Part shown: one piece after another, positions 37,721-48,925 of the stretch
Layout of the letters: each line of letters opens with the position of its first letter
Position numbering within the stretch: position 1 is the first letter of the stretch
Assembly: GCF_037975245.1 (NCBI RefSeq)
Contig: NC_092580.1
Coordinates: 34,131,001-34,195,000, forward strand
Direction: 5' to 3'
Origin: Apostichopus japonicus
Taxonomy: Eukaryota > Echinodermata > Holothuroidea > Aspidochirotida > Stichopodidae
Length of the DNA stretch: 64,000 nucleotides
Position numbers and translations under genes: made by a program
Notes under the pieces: model-generated
What the model saw: the letters and a program-made list of their open reading frames with translations, nothing else
Database searches by the model: none
What the model was told of the DNA's origin: nothing

Positions 37721-38258
37721 AAGTATATTTAATTATATTTTTACCTATAGCTAGCCACTGAAAATTTTACCTTTCATTGTTGACGACGAATTCATTTCGC
37801 TGGTTGTGTAGCCAGTGCATATGAGCGAAAGTGCACACAAAAATGAGTAAATCAGGGAAATATTCAATCGCGTTGTCGATCTCTTTATTGTGTGAAATTT
37901 CATGAAAACCAACAATAATAAATGTAATAAAGTATTCGTGCTGCAACATTAACTAAATAAGGCCACAATGTGTATGCAATGTACATGCGTTCTAGTGTTT
38001 AAATACATATACTTGTATTGAGAGGGATCTCTTATTCTTATTCAATCACGAATGTAGTGTTAATTCATAACGGTGCTACCAAGATAAACTTACTATAAGG
38101 CAAACCGTTTTGTTCACGGGAGTCAAAAACGTTGGCCTTTTTTAAAAATATTTTTATGACTATTCCATCAAGAGTCCAAACAATGTACAAATTATAATAA
38201 CATATACATTATGAACAGTAGTCAATATTATCAACAACAACAAATAAATCATTGAACT
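37721..38258. other. Intergenic spacer
   Basis: AT-rich sequence without a convincing reading frame, RNA gene or repeat. Confidence 0.5.
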
Positions 38259-39265
38259 TCAAATAAAGATTCCCAGTTATGCCATCTGATAACAAAAGGA
38301 TGTTGCTTACAATCAGTTTTATACATAAACTTTTCTTTTAGATAAAAATTCTTTAAATCAATTTTACCATATAGCTAAAGGAAGGTTTCGTTGACCTTTT
38401 ATAATACTTACGGTAATATATAATAACATATGAGGACAACCTATGTCTCTCATGTTCATCTTTGTTAGGATAAGAAGTAAATTCCTATCTTTTAGCCGAT
38501 TGGCTCCATGAATGTGCCATATATTACACTAGTAATATAGGTGATATTAACCTCGATAAATGGCTGCTGAGTTCCTTGTTGGCCAATAGCAAATAATCGC
38601 TATTAGCCCTTCGTCAAGAATGACGCTATTATTGGAGAGTGACGTACTAGTAAAGACATACAGATCGCCTACGGTGTAACAATGGCAACTTATTCAGCCA
38701 TCCATAACCTAGTACAGGCCAATAATACTTGTTAAAAAACCTAAAATCTGAATGGGTCGTTTCGTCAGCTGACCGTGCATTAACCTATGGATAATGCTCG
38801 GTAAACTCACCGGCGGATGAATATAAGTTGCAAAACATGGGGGGGGGGGGGGAAGCATCTCGGTGAGCTCAATCCCGATCCTGGCTAGTAATGCAAACGA
38901 ATAACAAAACGTCTGTGACACGAATCAGATCAAGTATGACAACTAGCCACCCTCCCCCCTCCAACCCCGGTGTAAACCTTGACCAAATGATGACCAGAAT
39001 TTCCGTGCAAGCTAGCTTTCAGCCTGAAGTACACTAACTGTAGTGTGCAAACAACAACGATTACCACATTTAGCAATGCTGACGTTAATGTTATTAACAT
39101 TATGGTGTTAGGCAGCCAGCGGAATAAAAATAGGTGTATGGTAGGTAATAGTATCAAAAGTTATTTGAGGCTTCGAAGAAAAGAAAGGCAATGTTCAGAT
39201 GTCCTGAGATCAGCAATACAAGGAATCGAACCAACGAAAGACAATTACCCAAAACATTTGACTAA

Positions 39266-39592
39266 CCAGGGCCGTAGCCCGGGTGGGGGGGGGGGGCATT
39301 TGAGAAGCATCGAGAACATTAATTATCGTCCAAATGTTACATAGTGATGATTTGATGTGCGTAAATACTAGGGCTATTTTGTTTTGTAAACATTACTTGG
39401 TTTGCCATCATGACACTACCAGAACCGTATAAACGATGTTAATTTTGCCAAACATGCCTCCCAGATTGCTGGAAATGGCAACATTTATTTTGAGATCTAA
39501 TGGTTTTGATATTTACATTTCGAAAATGAAAATTTAGAAAAATTGTTTTCGGCAAAATCACTTTAGCGGTTGGGGGGGGGGGGGAGGGAGGG
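39266..39592. mobile_element. hAT-like MITE relic in duplication copy A
   Basis: It begins 'ccagggccgtagcccgggt' followed by a G-run, and contains 'catgcctcccagattgctgg', the reverse complement of the 'ccggcaatctgggaggcat' core found in the elements near 45.9, 47.5, 56.3 and 57.4 kb. It ends at a second G-run near 39570-39590. Short and non-coding. Confidence 0.55.
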
Positions 39593-41014
39593 AAATAGGA
39601 CTTTACTTTATTAGCTCTGCTTTATTCATTGATAAACACGCAGGTAATTGAAGAAATAAAAGCACGCTAGGGAATTCTGGTGGTAGTCGTAGCCCATAAT
39701 TGCTGAGGGGAAGCCATATGGGGATGTTTAGGTGTAAATGAGTTGTTAGATTTGTGGTGTCATTATTTGCTTCACATGTCCAAAAGGGACCTACTTATGG
39801 GGGGGGGGGTAGCTGAGCGGGTGGGCCGTGTAAGGGGCTGAAGGTCGCAGCCCCAGGTTAGTATGTTAAGGCATGCGTTTATTTGCAGTGCTTTAATATT
39901 CATAGTGAAAACATTGGGAAATTGATATTGGGGCTAACAATGGAACTGGTAGGCGTTATAAATATATTTACGAGTCGTACTTTCACATTAGACTGCTTCA
40001 CTGTTCACGCAGGTTCAGGCTCAGAATCTCTCTACATTTATTGTTATTCTAACAAAACTCGTGATACCAAACATATACACGGTCATCACATCTCCATATG
40101 TAATACTTATATAGCGCCTCTCAAAACTCTCGAAGCGCTCTACAATAAAAATATACGTGAAGAGCAGTTAAAATAAACATTATGATCTGTTCGAACGCCG
40201 CCATTCCTATAATACTTGCCTAGAATATTAATCTTGAGGTTTCACACCACAGACTAATGAAAGTCAGATGAAATGATATGAACATTACGTTAAATTTAAG
40301 AGAAAGTGCACATATATACTGTCCAGGCTTTCACATTTATCGTGAGCCTACGTTCAAGAAGTAGGTTGTGATCTCAGGGGGCAGCTGACCCCACCCCCTG
40401 CCCACCCCACACCTGCAGGCGATACGGCCCTGTTAGACAATGTCAGAACTCCGTCGATATTAACACAGCCTGCATTTATCGAGTTTTCATATTTGGTGTT
40501 AATCTGAATTTGCACCAAATAACGCCGGTCTTCTAGAAGCAAAAAGACCGTACAAGTTATATCGCAGTATCGTAAATATTACAGAGCAGGGTCTACATAG
40601 TACGTGGTGTTCACACTGATTGGTTGTTACTGTTATATCCTCGTAATTATCCTCGGGATTATTTTCCTGTGTAGTAGCGCTAAGAAATTTCGCAGTGTTT
40701 CACGTCAAAATTGAATTATTTTGTTTGAATCTACCATTAGACGAAACTGGTAAAGAGTTCTCATGTTTGCAATCAAAGACAAGGAAATAAGGGAATTTGA
40801 TTAAAAAGTTCACAAATCATTTATCTTTATAAATTCAACCACCTTTATGTTCAATTGAAGTTTAGGTATTTCTGTTCCAATGTAATATGTGATGGATCTT
40901 CTCGATGAGGCCTCCAGGCCGGAATTGTAGCTGTGATTTTCAATATTTAATATTATGATCTTTGTACAAACACGAGACAAACAACTTCGTTATACAATCA
41001 CATATGGCCATCCT

Positions 41015-42271
41015 TCAGTTAGCGGTAAAATGCTCTCCTGGTGTATAGCCATACTTTGCTATCCATGCTTTACTGCTGCAACCTTTACAACCTCCAAGCC
41101 AAGAAGACCCGTACAAGTCGAATGTTTCTTTCTTCTCTAGAACGCCATTTTTTAGAAAATCCATCAACAAACAAGCCGACTTGTTATATACAATTCTCCT
41201 ATCACGAAATCCTGTTTGACTGACGGTTCCAAACTTTTTCCATTTAAAGAAGGAGTTATACAAAACAGAGTTATTTGCTACTTTTTGTAAGTAGGAAGCA
41301 AGTTCTTGCATCGATTTAAAGTCATCCACATGGATAAAAGAATTTGGCGGTCCTAACCTTTTGTAGTCCTCTTTCTTTGCCCCAATAACCACAGGGATAC
41401 TCACACCTGTGCTAAGCACTTTCCAAAACTTTTCAGAAATATATTCTTCACAGCAACTATTTTCGAAGGCTAAAATAAACATGTAGTCTCGTTGTAGCCA
41501 TCCACATTCTGAGGAGCCTCGTTTACATTTATCTGTCATGTTACCACATTTTCCGAACCTGTCAATGGGCATGTATTCTGCCAGATCCTTCACAAACTTA
41601 GTGCGATCCCAAGAAATAGTATCACAGTGACTGGACATCCACATGGCAAACTTGTGGTGCAACGTATGATAATCCACGTCGATTTCGTCATCGTTAAAGG
41701 TAGCATAGGGTTGGTAACGGCCATAAGGTACTGAAATATCCGATTTGGAATGGTAAGTGTATGTAACGTTAAATATGTTCCTTCCAATGTTGTACTGTTT
41801 GGGCGGAATGTAGTCCATTGTTGTTAATGGGCTTTCGTCGGTAGTAAAAACCCATATTTGTCGTGGTGTACGCTTCGCTAGCAATCTCTTCCACAAGCTT
41901 TTGTCTTTTAAACCACCGGCGAATATAACCACTTTCGATCTCCTAAATTTAAAGGAATTGATATCTGCTCTCTGAAAATTAACAATTCCATTCTGACAGT
42001 CGTATCTTTCTGGTACCATATTTTGTTTAAGCCAAAATGCTCGCAAACTGAACCACGTCCACAGATGTGTCCGATTCTTATGTTGGATCCGATCTGAAAC
42101 ATTTATTGATCTATTTCCAGTCGATAAATCAGTTTCAGAATGCCGAACGGCAAAGCTTGCAAACGTTCTCGAATTATAACCTCTCATTTTATTGGAAAAT
42201 GTAAGAATGACACAGGCTAAAACTGATATTATAACAAAGAACAGCGATTGCATTACTTTGTAGGACACCAT
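41015..42271 (-). CDS. Alpha-(1,3)-fucosyltransferase, GT10 family, copy 1
   Basis: This gene encodes a 418-residue type II Golgi enzyme that should transfer fucose from GDP-fucose to GlcNAc-containing glycans. A short cytosolic start (MVSYKVMQ) and membrane anchor (SLFFVIISVLACVILTF, residues about 9-25) are followed by a stem with N-R-S and N-R-T sequons. The GT10 catalytic domain follows: WVFTTDESPLTT, then FAMWMSSHCD, then the family motif LAFENSCCEEYISEKFWK with VSIPVVIGA, and FIHVDDFKSM. The C-terminal end is cysteine-rich (GGCKGCSS). I chose the ATG at 42271 because the frame's upstream extension has only GTG. It is intronless, typical of many FUT genes, and uninterrupted. Acceptor specificity cannot be read from the sequence. 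Confidence 0.92.
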   Translation of the reverse strand: MVSYKVMQSLFFVIISVLACVILTFSNKMRGYNSRTFASFAVRHSETDLSTGNRSINVSDRIQHKNRTHLWTWFSLRAFWLKQNMVPERYDCQNGIVNFQRADINSFKFRRSKVVIFAGGLKDKSLWKRLLAKRTPRQIWVFTTDESPLTTMDYIPPKQYNIGRNIFNVTYTYHSKSDISVPYGRYQPYATFNDDEIDVDYHTLHHKFAMWMSSHCDTISWDRTKFVKDLAEYMPIDRFGKCGNMTDKCKRGSSECGWLQRDYMFILAFENSCCEEYISEKFWKVLSTGVSIPVVIGAKKEDYKRLGPPNSFIHVDDFKSMQELASYLQKVANNSVLYNSFFKWKKFGTVSQTGFRDRRIVYNKSACLLMDFLKNGVLEKKETFDLYGSSWLGGCKGCSSKAWIAKYGYTPGEHFTAN

Positions 42272-42386
42272 GATTCCGTTTGTCACATTGAAGATTACCT
42301 ACAAGACTAGAATTAGGCAGACAACCTGCGCTGATAGAGGTGCACGCAAACTGTACGGAATCAATGACTCAAAACCGTGGTCGATA

Positions 42387-43660
42387 CCCACAATGGTAGT
42401 TATTATTGTGCAATTGTATATAATACACCAACTGGAACTATTCAATGCTCACAAAAGTATTAATCGTTTACAATATGGCAATGCAATTGTAGAGGTTTAT
42501 GACTGTGTACTATCACGTTATTCTTTTAAGGCATGTAGGTTGATACTACTGATATAATAGAATTGAACATAGAGAACGCATGTTGGTTGTATGTATGGCT
42601 GTAATCGACTGCACGAATATCACTAGCTGATTGAACATGTTGGTAGTGGCCATACATATAGGCTTACTTATATCGTTAGGCTCGTAATACCTAGGCTCCT
42701 TGCATGCATACGTATAAGAATGTACGTTAGGTTAGACGTGATATATGATAAAGCGTAGCCTATATCATGCATGTCAATCATATATGTTGGTAAATCCCCA
42801 TGAAAAAGGTGGCTGATCTCCTAATTGTGACAATCTGGGCAAAAATGGGCACGATTTACAAAGATATCCGGTTAATGTTAGCGCAGTGTCATCAGGTTAA
42901 TTGAGTGGGGGGGGGGGAGGTTATTGAAGTATATGGAATGTGAAGGATGCCCTTCTGTGGTACGTGCTCACCGTGGTGCACGTAATATGCACTGAATGTA
43001 CTGAACATGCACTGAATATGCACGTATCCATGATTTCAAAGAATTTCTTAGACCTCAGATCTTCACCTTGTTCAGCAGTGACAACTTACGTTACTGTTGC
43101 TGTCTTATTGCTACTTTTCTTGATCAGCCTTGGATTTCCTATATTGTGCACACGCCAGCACTAAAGTAGACAGTTACATTATCCATTTCACTTTGGATTA
43201 CTAAATTAATACATTATTCATATGAATTTGAAAAATCTCACTTAATTTGCTGAAAGTACTCCACATACATTAAAAGCAACCGTGCCTGACTAAATACAAC
43301 TGAAATGGTTGGCCCTGCATACATAATTCGTTAATTATCCCAGACCAAGGCCTATACATGCCAAGCACATATATATATTGCATGTTCATTGTTGATGATG
43401 GAGCCTTACGAGCAACGTTGCCTGCTATTATTAAACTATGCAATACATCGTACTTGGACGGAACAAAAGCACTTGATCACTAATTATGAACGAAGTCGAA
43501 ACAGGGGAATGTATAAATGTTCCCTACATCTAAACTTAATGCTTTATATTACTAGAAATAGAGACTATCGCATCCACAACAATTATACGTTACTCCCGGA
43601 AATGCTAATTTTCACGTGCTATACGAACCTACGACCACGTTCCGTTATCATAAATCTCAA
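42387..43660. other. Intergenic region
   Basis: It holds a G-run at 42907-42917. Short open frames near 42940-43164 and 43389-43673 have no recognisable domain or codon signature; the first has a hydrophobic stretch but only a GTG start. I do not call a gene here. Confidence 0.5.
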
Positions 43661-43667
43661 GAAAATA

Positions 43668-43770
43668 AATTAGCTCGAGATAAAATATTGTCTCAGATTA
43701 AATATGATCTCGAGATAAAATATTATCTCAGATTAAATATGATCTCGAGATAAAATATTATCATGGGATA
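43668..43770. repeat. 43-bp tandem repeat with TATCTCGAGATA palindrome
   Basis: The unit 'ctcgagataaaatatt.tctcagattaaatatgat' occurs about two and a half times. Each unit contains the palindrome ATCTCGAGAT or its part, and TATTATCTCAGATTAAATA is itself close to self-complementary, so the block could fold into hairpins. Confidence 0.75.
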
Positions 43771-44679
43771 ATTAAGCGCAGTAGCAGCCGGGAAGCTATA
43801 GCTGGGTCACGTATGAGATTGTGGGTCATGCGAGGTCAAAGGTGCTTTTGGGAAACTGCAATTGTTTTACCTGTATTACGAAGTACGCTTTTGACATTTT
43901 TTATCATTAATATATGATAGCTCTTGAGATCTGTGAGTTTACTCGATTCGAAGGCATTTCACAAAGATTCAAAACTGTACAGCGCCATCATTTTTGCCCA
44001 GTCTATTTCACCTTCACTGTTATAACAGAGAGATGGGACTTCACAACACATTAGGCCTATATTGACGCTCCATTCATAAAGACACCCTACAACAAACTAA
44101 CATGACAAGATCGTAATAGTGCCTTCTATGGATGTTTTACCTTTCTTTAATTTGGGCGGAGAGGAGTAGGGGAGGGGGTGGGGGCGGATAGAGACAAAGA
44201 AATAGCACACAATGTTCACATAGGTACACATCACAAAAATCCGTTTTACGTGTTTACTGTGCTGTTTATGAAAGACCTACGCCTGAGGCTTGGAGTTAGA
44301 ACGTTTACGACTGACTTACTCAGTAATTCGAATAATTTCCTTATTATTTAAGGAAATATATATTTATTACGCATATATGTTTCATGTAGGCCTATTAGTT
44401 CATTGTTAGCCCATAGGCTTAGCCAATATCAGTCCCCAATTTTTTGAAGTGTTAATTTCTAAAAGATAATATCTCAAAATAAAGAATGTTAAAGATGAAC
44501 GATAGTGATTTTCAGCATTGACGAAAAAATACGATTTTATTCAAGAGTATTTTAGTTGGTTTCCGTTTTACACATGTTAAAATTCAAGTCAATCCGATGT
44601 TGGGAAAGGCTGAAAAAACATTCCTAAACTCGTTGATTTTTTAAACAAAAATTGGGCTTTTCACGAAAAGCGACATGAT
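43771..44679. other. Intergenic region upstream of the THAP exon
   Basis: No gene is visible. A G-rich stretch lies at 44155-44185 (gggaggggg.gggggcgg). Confidence 0.5.
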
Positions 44680-44711
44680 GATCACGTGATCTACAGTGAC
44701 CTGTGACGTCA
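44680..44711 (+). promoter_or_regulatory. Palindromic E-box and CRE upstream of the THAP exon
   Basis: GATCACGTGATC (44680-44691) is a perfect 12-bp palindrome around the E-box CACGTG, a bHLH (USF/MYC-type) site. TGACGTCA (44704-44711) is a perfect cAMP-response element. They stand 120-150 bp before the ATG at 44830, a proximal-promoter position. The CRE octamer also occurs elsewhere in the window (for example 45655), so it alone is weak evidence. Confidence 0.45.
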
Positions 44712-44829
44712 TTATGATGATAACAAAGTGAGCTCGGCGTAGTGTTCTTCATCTGTGTGCACTGAGTGTGAAAGTTAGTTGCAACCTACTTTATATTGGA
44801 CTCGACAAACAACCTAAACCACTAGCAAA

Positions 44830-44944
44830 ATGCCAAGAAATTGCTTTGTAGGGGGATGCAACAGAACGAATGTGGACTCTACAATAAGTTTTTTTTTTTT
44901 CAATTTTCCAAGCGTATGTATGCTCGAGCTAAACAAAACATCGT
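44830..44944 (+). CDS. THAP-type zinc finger, probable first coding exon
   Basis: ATG at 44830 opens MPRNCFVGGCNRTN, and ...ISFFFFNFPSV follows. THAP domains (C2CH DNA-binding fingers of THAP proteins and P-element transposases) begin M-x(2-5)-C-x(2-4)-C and continue to an F-x-F-P motif; both are present. The exon ends at a strong donor, T|GTAAGT at 44945, in phase 1. The remaining C-x2-H half should be on a later exon that I could not find before 46.6 kb, so the gene may be broken or have a long intron. A 12-T run (44889-44900) codes the FFFF and is prone to length error. Confidence 0.5.
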
Positions 44945-45845
44945 GTAAGTATTACTTACGGTAGCGCACACTGTCACTAATGTTTGCACAGTGTGAAAGT
45001 ACCGTTTGCGGACCTACGTGAAGTTGGGCTAGAATATGATTCCTCCTGAAGCCCAAACCACGAGGCATGCATGTGAATAAACGCAATAGGCATTGCATGT
45101 AGTGAGAAAATTGTTAGAGCTAGACTAACAACTCGATTGAGTTCAAATGCGGTTGTATTTCAAGCTCAATGGAACCTTTCTGTTGGATTTAATAACGTAC
45201 GGAACAAGGAACGTTTATGTTTTACAGTAGGCCTAGTGCATACAAGCGATTCTACTTTGTTTAGAACTTTGGATTTTCTTTCGGATGTTATACTAATCTA
45301 CGTTTGAGACTATCATCATCATTATTATTGTGCCAGTTTGACAGGTAAGTGAGCACATTCATACAGCACTCTGTATAAAACCCGCCAACAACGTGATCTT
45401 GTGACTTACGTTACTTTGGGTCAGCTTGCGAGTTACCTCTTCAGATATTGCGAAATCGTTGCGAAATCGTCGCAAATTTCATAAAAAAAACTTGTAAACA
45501 CGTGGTGAAGTAATCAAGAAACACCATGATATTCGTTATCTATTTATGTCTTGAACATTACGCCGGAAAATTCAACTAAAATAACAGTTATGCTGACACG
45601 AAATGCACGCACAGCTCCGTACTGAACAGTGCACAACAGAAAAGATCATCACAGTGACGTCATTCACTGACTTGAGGGCTGTTCAAGGTCGTTGCAGTGT
45701 TTGCAAATTCCTAAATTCGTATCAATTACGGAGACGAAAAAACGATGTTTTAATTCCCTTTTTTATAACTTTCCGGTGTGCTATTTGGAAAATTAAAAAA
45801 ATATGTTGCTTGGTAACATATAACCTACATTATATATGAAAAGGA
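44945..45845. other. Intron or intergenic sequence after the THAP exon
   Basis: I looked for the second half of the THAP domain (a C-x2-H and AVPTIF-like motif) and did not find it. A reading frame at 45603-45839 has cysteines (GRCSVC) but no recognised fold. Confidence 0.4.
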
Positions 45846-45865
45846 GAGATTTTTTTCTGTCAGTG

Positions 45866-46090
45866 CCATTTCCGGCAATCTGGGATGCATATTTGGCAAA
45901 AATGTTCCTGCTACTCGGCTCGCAAACTGACGGTGGCGCCCACCCACTAAACATTTCTTAAAAGAGGCCCTAGTATATAAGCACATCAAAGCATCACTAT
46001 GTAACATTTGGACGAAAATTAATGTTTTTCAATGTTCCTCAACTGCCCCCTGTCCCCTAGGGATTCTACCAAGGCTACGCCCCTGGTGTA
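45866..46090. mobile_element. hAT-like MITE fragment
   Basis: It contains 'gtgccatttccggcaatctggga', the family core, and ends 'ccaaggctacgcccctggtg', whose reverse complement CACCAGGGGCGTAGCC is the familiar 'CAGGGGCGTAGCC' terminus of hAT-type MITEs. The opposite end is missing. Confidence 0.5.
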
Positions 46091-46607
46091 TCTTTATTTC
46101 AAATGGTTTTGTTTCACTTGTCACACGTGACCCCAACGGTTGAAGGCTTTGCGCCAGGGCGCTCGCAGTCACTCTTTCAGTTATAAGTCCGTCCCACCAC
46201 CCACTTTTCAATTGGGATTGATGCCGCTGATCAATAGATCAATTCGATTACTACCTAGAACGGCTCAACGACAGCACTTACACCTACACACGGTACGGAT
46301 GTGTTCGACCACTAACATAATATACCTACATATCTCTACTTGTGGACAACAAACGAACTTCACCGATAAAACTATGCCCATTATAACTGAGCATTGTTAT
46401 CAATTTTGTGTATAGACAATGAACTCATCATGTTGAATTCCAACCAACCAATCAGAGATCGCTTGTAAGCGATACATGTATCATATATGCACTATTGTAT
46501 ATTTATCACTGTATCGTGTTACCTTTGTGAAGGAAAGCGAACGACAGAGTCATGAACCAGGAAACAAACAACGTGTTAGAAATGAACTCCATATAGTATG
46601 TTTGACT
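46091..46607. other. Intergenic spacer
   Basis: No gene, RNA or repeat that I can support. Confidence 0.5.
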
Positions 46608-46615
46608 TTGAGAAC

Positions 46616-47630
46616 CATAGGCGTACGAGGCGGGGGGCAGGGGGGCAGACTGCCCCCCCCCCCCCAATTTCCAGAGGACAAGAAATTCGGGCAAAAGTCC
46701 TGAAAAATTCGGGCAGCCTAAGAAGAGAAAAAAATATATATATAAATATGTAGTAGCTTGCCCGAATCATTCATATTTTTGCCCGAAAATTCCGTGGAGA
46801 GCGTTCTGTGTTATTTGTTTTGTGACATTAATATTAATATAGGCCTAATGAATTTCTTTATTTAGCATCATGATGCCCGAATTTTTCCGTGTAACACCAC
46901 CGTAAGCGCAGCTCATCTGGGCTACCAAGCTTTTTGCACTATCGCCCAAAATTATTAACAGGGAACGCCGCTCACAATCGTGGTGACAAGCATGTTGCAT
47001 GGAGATTAGCAGTCTCTGAAGTGAAAAAACCGCAGTAAACATTTTTTTCTAACTAGTCAACTGTATATCTGGACATCCCAGACATGAGTGTATATAAAAA
47101 ACATTTTCTTTTTCATGGATGGTGGGGGGGGGGGAAGTGCCTACAAGCCTAAAAGTACAGGTTTATCATATTCTTTGTTATTTTTTATACTTTTTTGTGA
47201 GACAAATTGCAGTCTCACCCGACACAGCGACATTTTCCAGCCTACGTGTCGTTGAACAGTGTATCTTTTTCTGGGGGTAGCTGAGTACTGTGTTAAAATA
47301 GTAAATATTGTAACTAAATAGGAGTTAAAAAATAAACTGTACTAGTTTTCCCCGTCAAAGTGATGTTACCATTTTTTCTTCTTCTAATTTACCAACTCTT
47401 TGGGGAAGTGTAAATTTCTAAACGTGAGATTATAAAATAAAGAATGTTTAAATGCAACTTGCAAGGCATCAGAAGTGCCATTTCCGGCAATCTGAGAGGC
47501 ATATTTTGCCAAAAAAATTCTGGACGCTACGCGCCAACCGATGGTGGCGCTCCGCTTAGATAGTGTCACGGGAAATTTCGGGCACAAAATTTTCTGCCCC
47601 CCCAAACCGAAATGGTCCCGTACGCCTATG
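46616..47630. mobile_element. Complete hAT-like MITE, 1,015 bp, with TIRs and 8-bp TSD
   Basis: The left end CATAGGCGTACGAGGC and the right end GTCCCGTACGCCTATG are terminal inverted repeats (CATAGGCGTACG matches perfectly). The element is bounded by identical octamers TTGAGAAC at 46608-46615 and 47631-47638. An 8-bp target duplication is the hallmark of the hAT superfamily. G- and C-runs sit just inside the ends (46633-46665 and 47596-47602). The interior has no transposase; it includes the 'tgccatttccggcaatctga' and 'ggtggcgctccgcttagatag' cores shared with elements elsewhere in the window. Confidence 0.85.
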
Positions 47631-47638
47631 TTGAGAAC

Positions 47639-47844
47639 TAATCTTTACCTCGAAACAAAGGATAAAAAAACTGAGAAATTATCTGTATACTTAACTGGCA
47701 TTTAGTAAAATAAGCTTCACAAGCAAGCAGTCGTACCCTAACATAACCTGTTACTATATAAAAACCACTAAGCATTGCGGTTAAACTTAACCTCATACCA
47801 CAAATAAAGGTTAGCCCAAACTAACAGTAACTTGCCTTCTCCGA
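47639..47844. other. Spacer before the HYR relic cluster
   Basis: No coding signal. The HYR homology begins abruptly near 47845. Confidence 0.5.
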
Positions 47845-47959
47845 CCAGCGGAAGTGACCAGCGGAAGTGACTTTCCAGTTGGAGTAACGATATTGACTTA
47901 TTCTTGTCAAGATTTTTCACAGAACACTGACGAATGTTCTTTCAATGTCACAGTTAAAG
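47845..47959 (+). pseudogene. HYR relic exon i (3' half only)
   Basis: Only the second half of the domain remains, from SGSDFPVGVTILTY to SQNTDECSFNVTVK, followed by the donor-like GTTGGT. One of the paired cysteines (T-C-S-C) has become Tyr. The 5' edge shows a 13-bp stutter, 'gaccagcggaagt' twice in a row, just where homology starts. Confidence 0.75.
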
Positions 47960-48686
47960 GTTGGTTTGAAATACTTTCTTGTATTTTGCTAAGAATTTAA
48001 ATAAGGTTGTCTGAATGCTGGCAGTTAAATTGAGTCTTGTTTTGATAGTTTAATTCCATTATAAATAATGAAAATTAAAAGCATAGTTTATTTGATGGGA
48101 AGTGACTGAACACTTTCAAGGACAAATGCTTTTATCAATTAAGCACCAGAAATATTTTTGGCTAGTTTGGCACGATTCTAAACGCTCTGGCTGATCTGTT
48201 ACAGATCATCTACACATGTGATGTTCTACTTCCTTGACCAAAAATAACTTCTTATGCTCCCATTCAAACACAAAAATTATTCAAAGTATTAAAATGGGTC
48301 TATATGACATTTCAGACTGACCAAAGCTATATTAATGTTGCACTTCATTCAGCAAAGCTGTTACCTATATCCAACGTGTTGTACGTTCTTGACTGAAAGT
48401 TTTAGTGGATATGTGAGAAACAGTTTTGAAGAATCTTCAGGGTTAAATGAAAACATCATTATTAGCAGATTTTGTGATTTTTGGCTGACACCTGCAGATT
48501 GAATTATTGCCAACATGTTTTAGATGACTTTACTATAGCTTTTTTGACCATCAATTTGTATAATATTTAGCGTTGGACAATGAGCAGTGTCCCTTCTGAT
48601 GATCTTTGATAAGTTAAGTCTACAGTGGAAGCATATCTGAGCACATTTGCTAGAGAATCTTTCTTATCTGCTTTCATAATTTGAAG
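47960..48686 (+). other. Paralogous HYR intron
   Basis: The intron is close to the one after exon ii and, in its last 380 bp, to the intron before HYR exon 1 of the large array. Confidence 0.6.
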
Positions 48687-48925
48687 ATGTGACTCCTCCT
48701 ATGGCTAGTTGCCAAGAAATATAATAACTGATGCAAGTCTTCAAGGAGGAACCACTGCAAGGGTTTATTTTGTGGCATCATGTTCTGACAATATTGACAC
48801 AGGACTTCAAGCTGATAATGCAACCAGCGGAAGTGACTTTCAAGTTGGAGTGACGAAAGTGACTTGTTCTTGTCAAGATTTTTCTCAAAACACTGACGAA
48901 TGTTCTTGCAATGTCACAGTTAAAG
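48687..48925 (+). pseudogene. HYR relic exon ii (frameshifted)
   Basis: The exon starts D-VTPPMASCQ like exon 1 of the large array but is 239 nt. One A is missing after 'tgccaagaaa', which brings TAA into frame, and one codon is missing at the third cysteine (QADNATSGS lacks Cys). The donor has changed to GTTGGT. It cannot encode an intact HYR domain. Confidence 0.8.

Larger units (their letters stand above)
38259..42386. repeat. Segmental duplication, copy A (contains FUT copy 1)
   Basis: Collinear with 49855-53985 over about 4.13 kb, starting at 'tcaaataaagatt' and ending near 'gtcgatac'. The copies differ by scattered substitutions and small indels, for example a 16-bp 'accccaccccctgccc' stretch near 40389 missing from copy B. 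Besides the fucosyltransferase it carries a MITE relic (39266-39592) and a SINE-like 'atatagcgcc...gaagcgct' hairpin sequence near 40108-40140, both also present in copy B. Confidence 0.9.

Noticed and set aside
42940-43164. Possible small membrane protein with a Val/Leu-rich helix
   Set aside because: It has a GTG start only, no homology I recognise, and lies in AT-rich intergenic DNA next to a G-run.
45603-45839. Frame with GRCSVCKF as the missing second half of the THAP domain
   Set aside because: The spacing and the C-x2-H motif do not fit a THAP domain and no suitable acceptor joins it to the exon at 44830.
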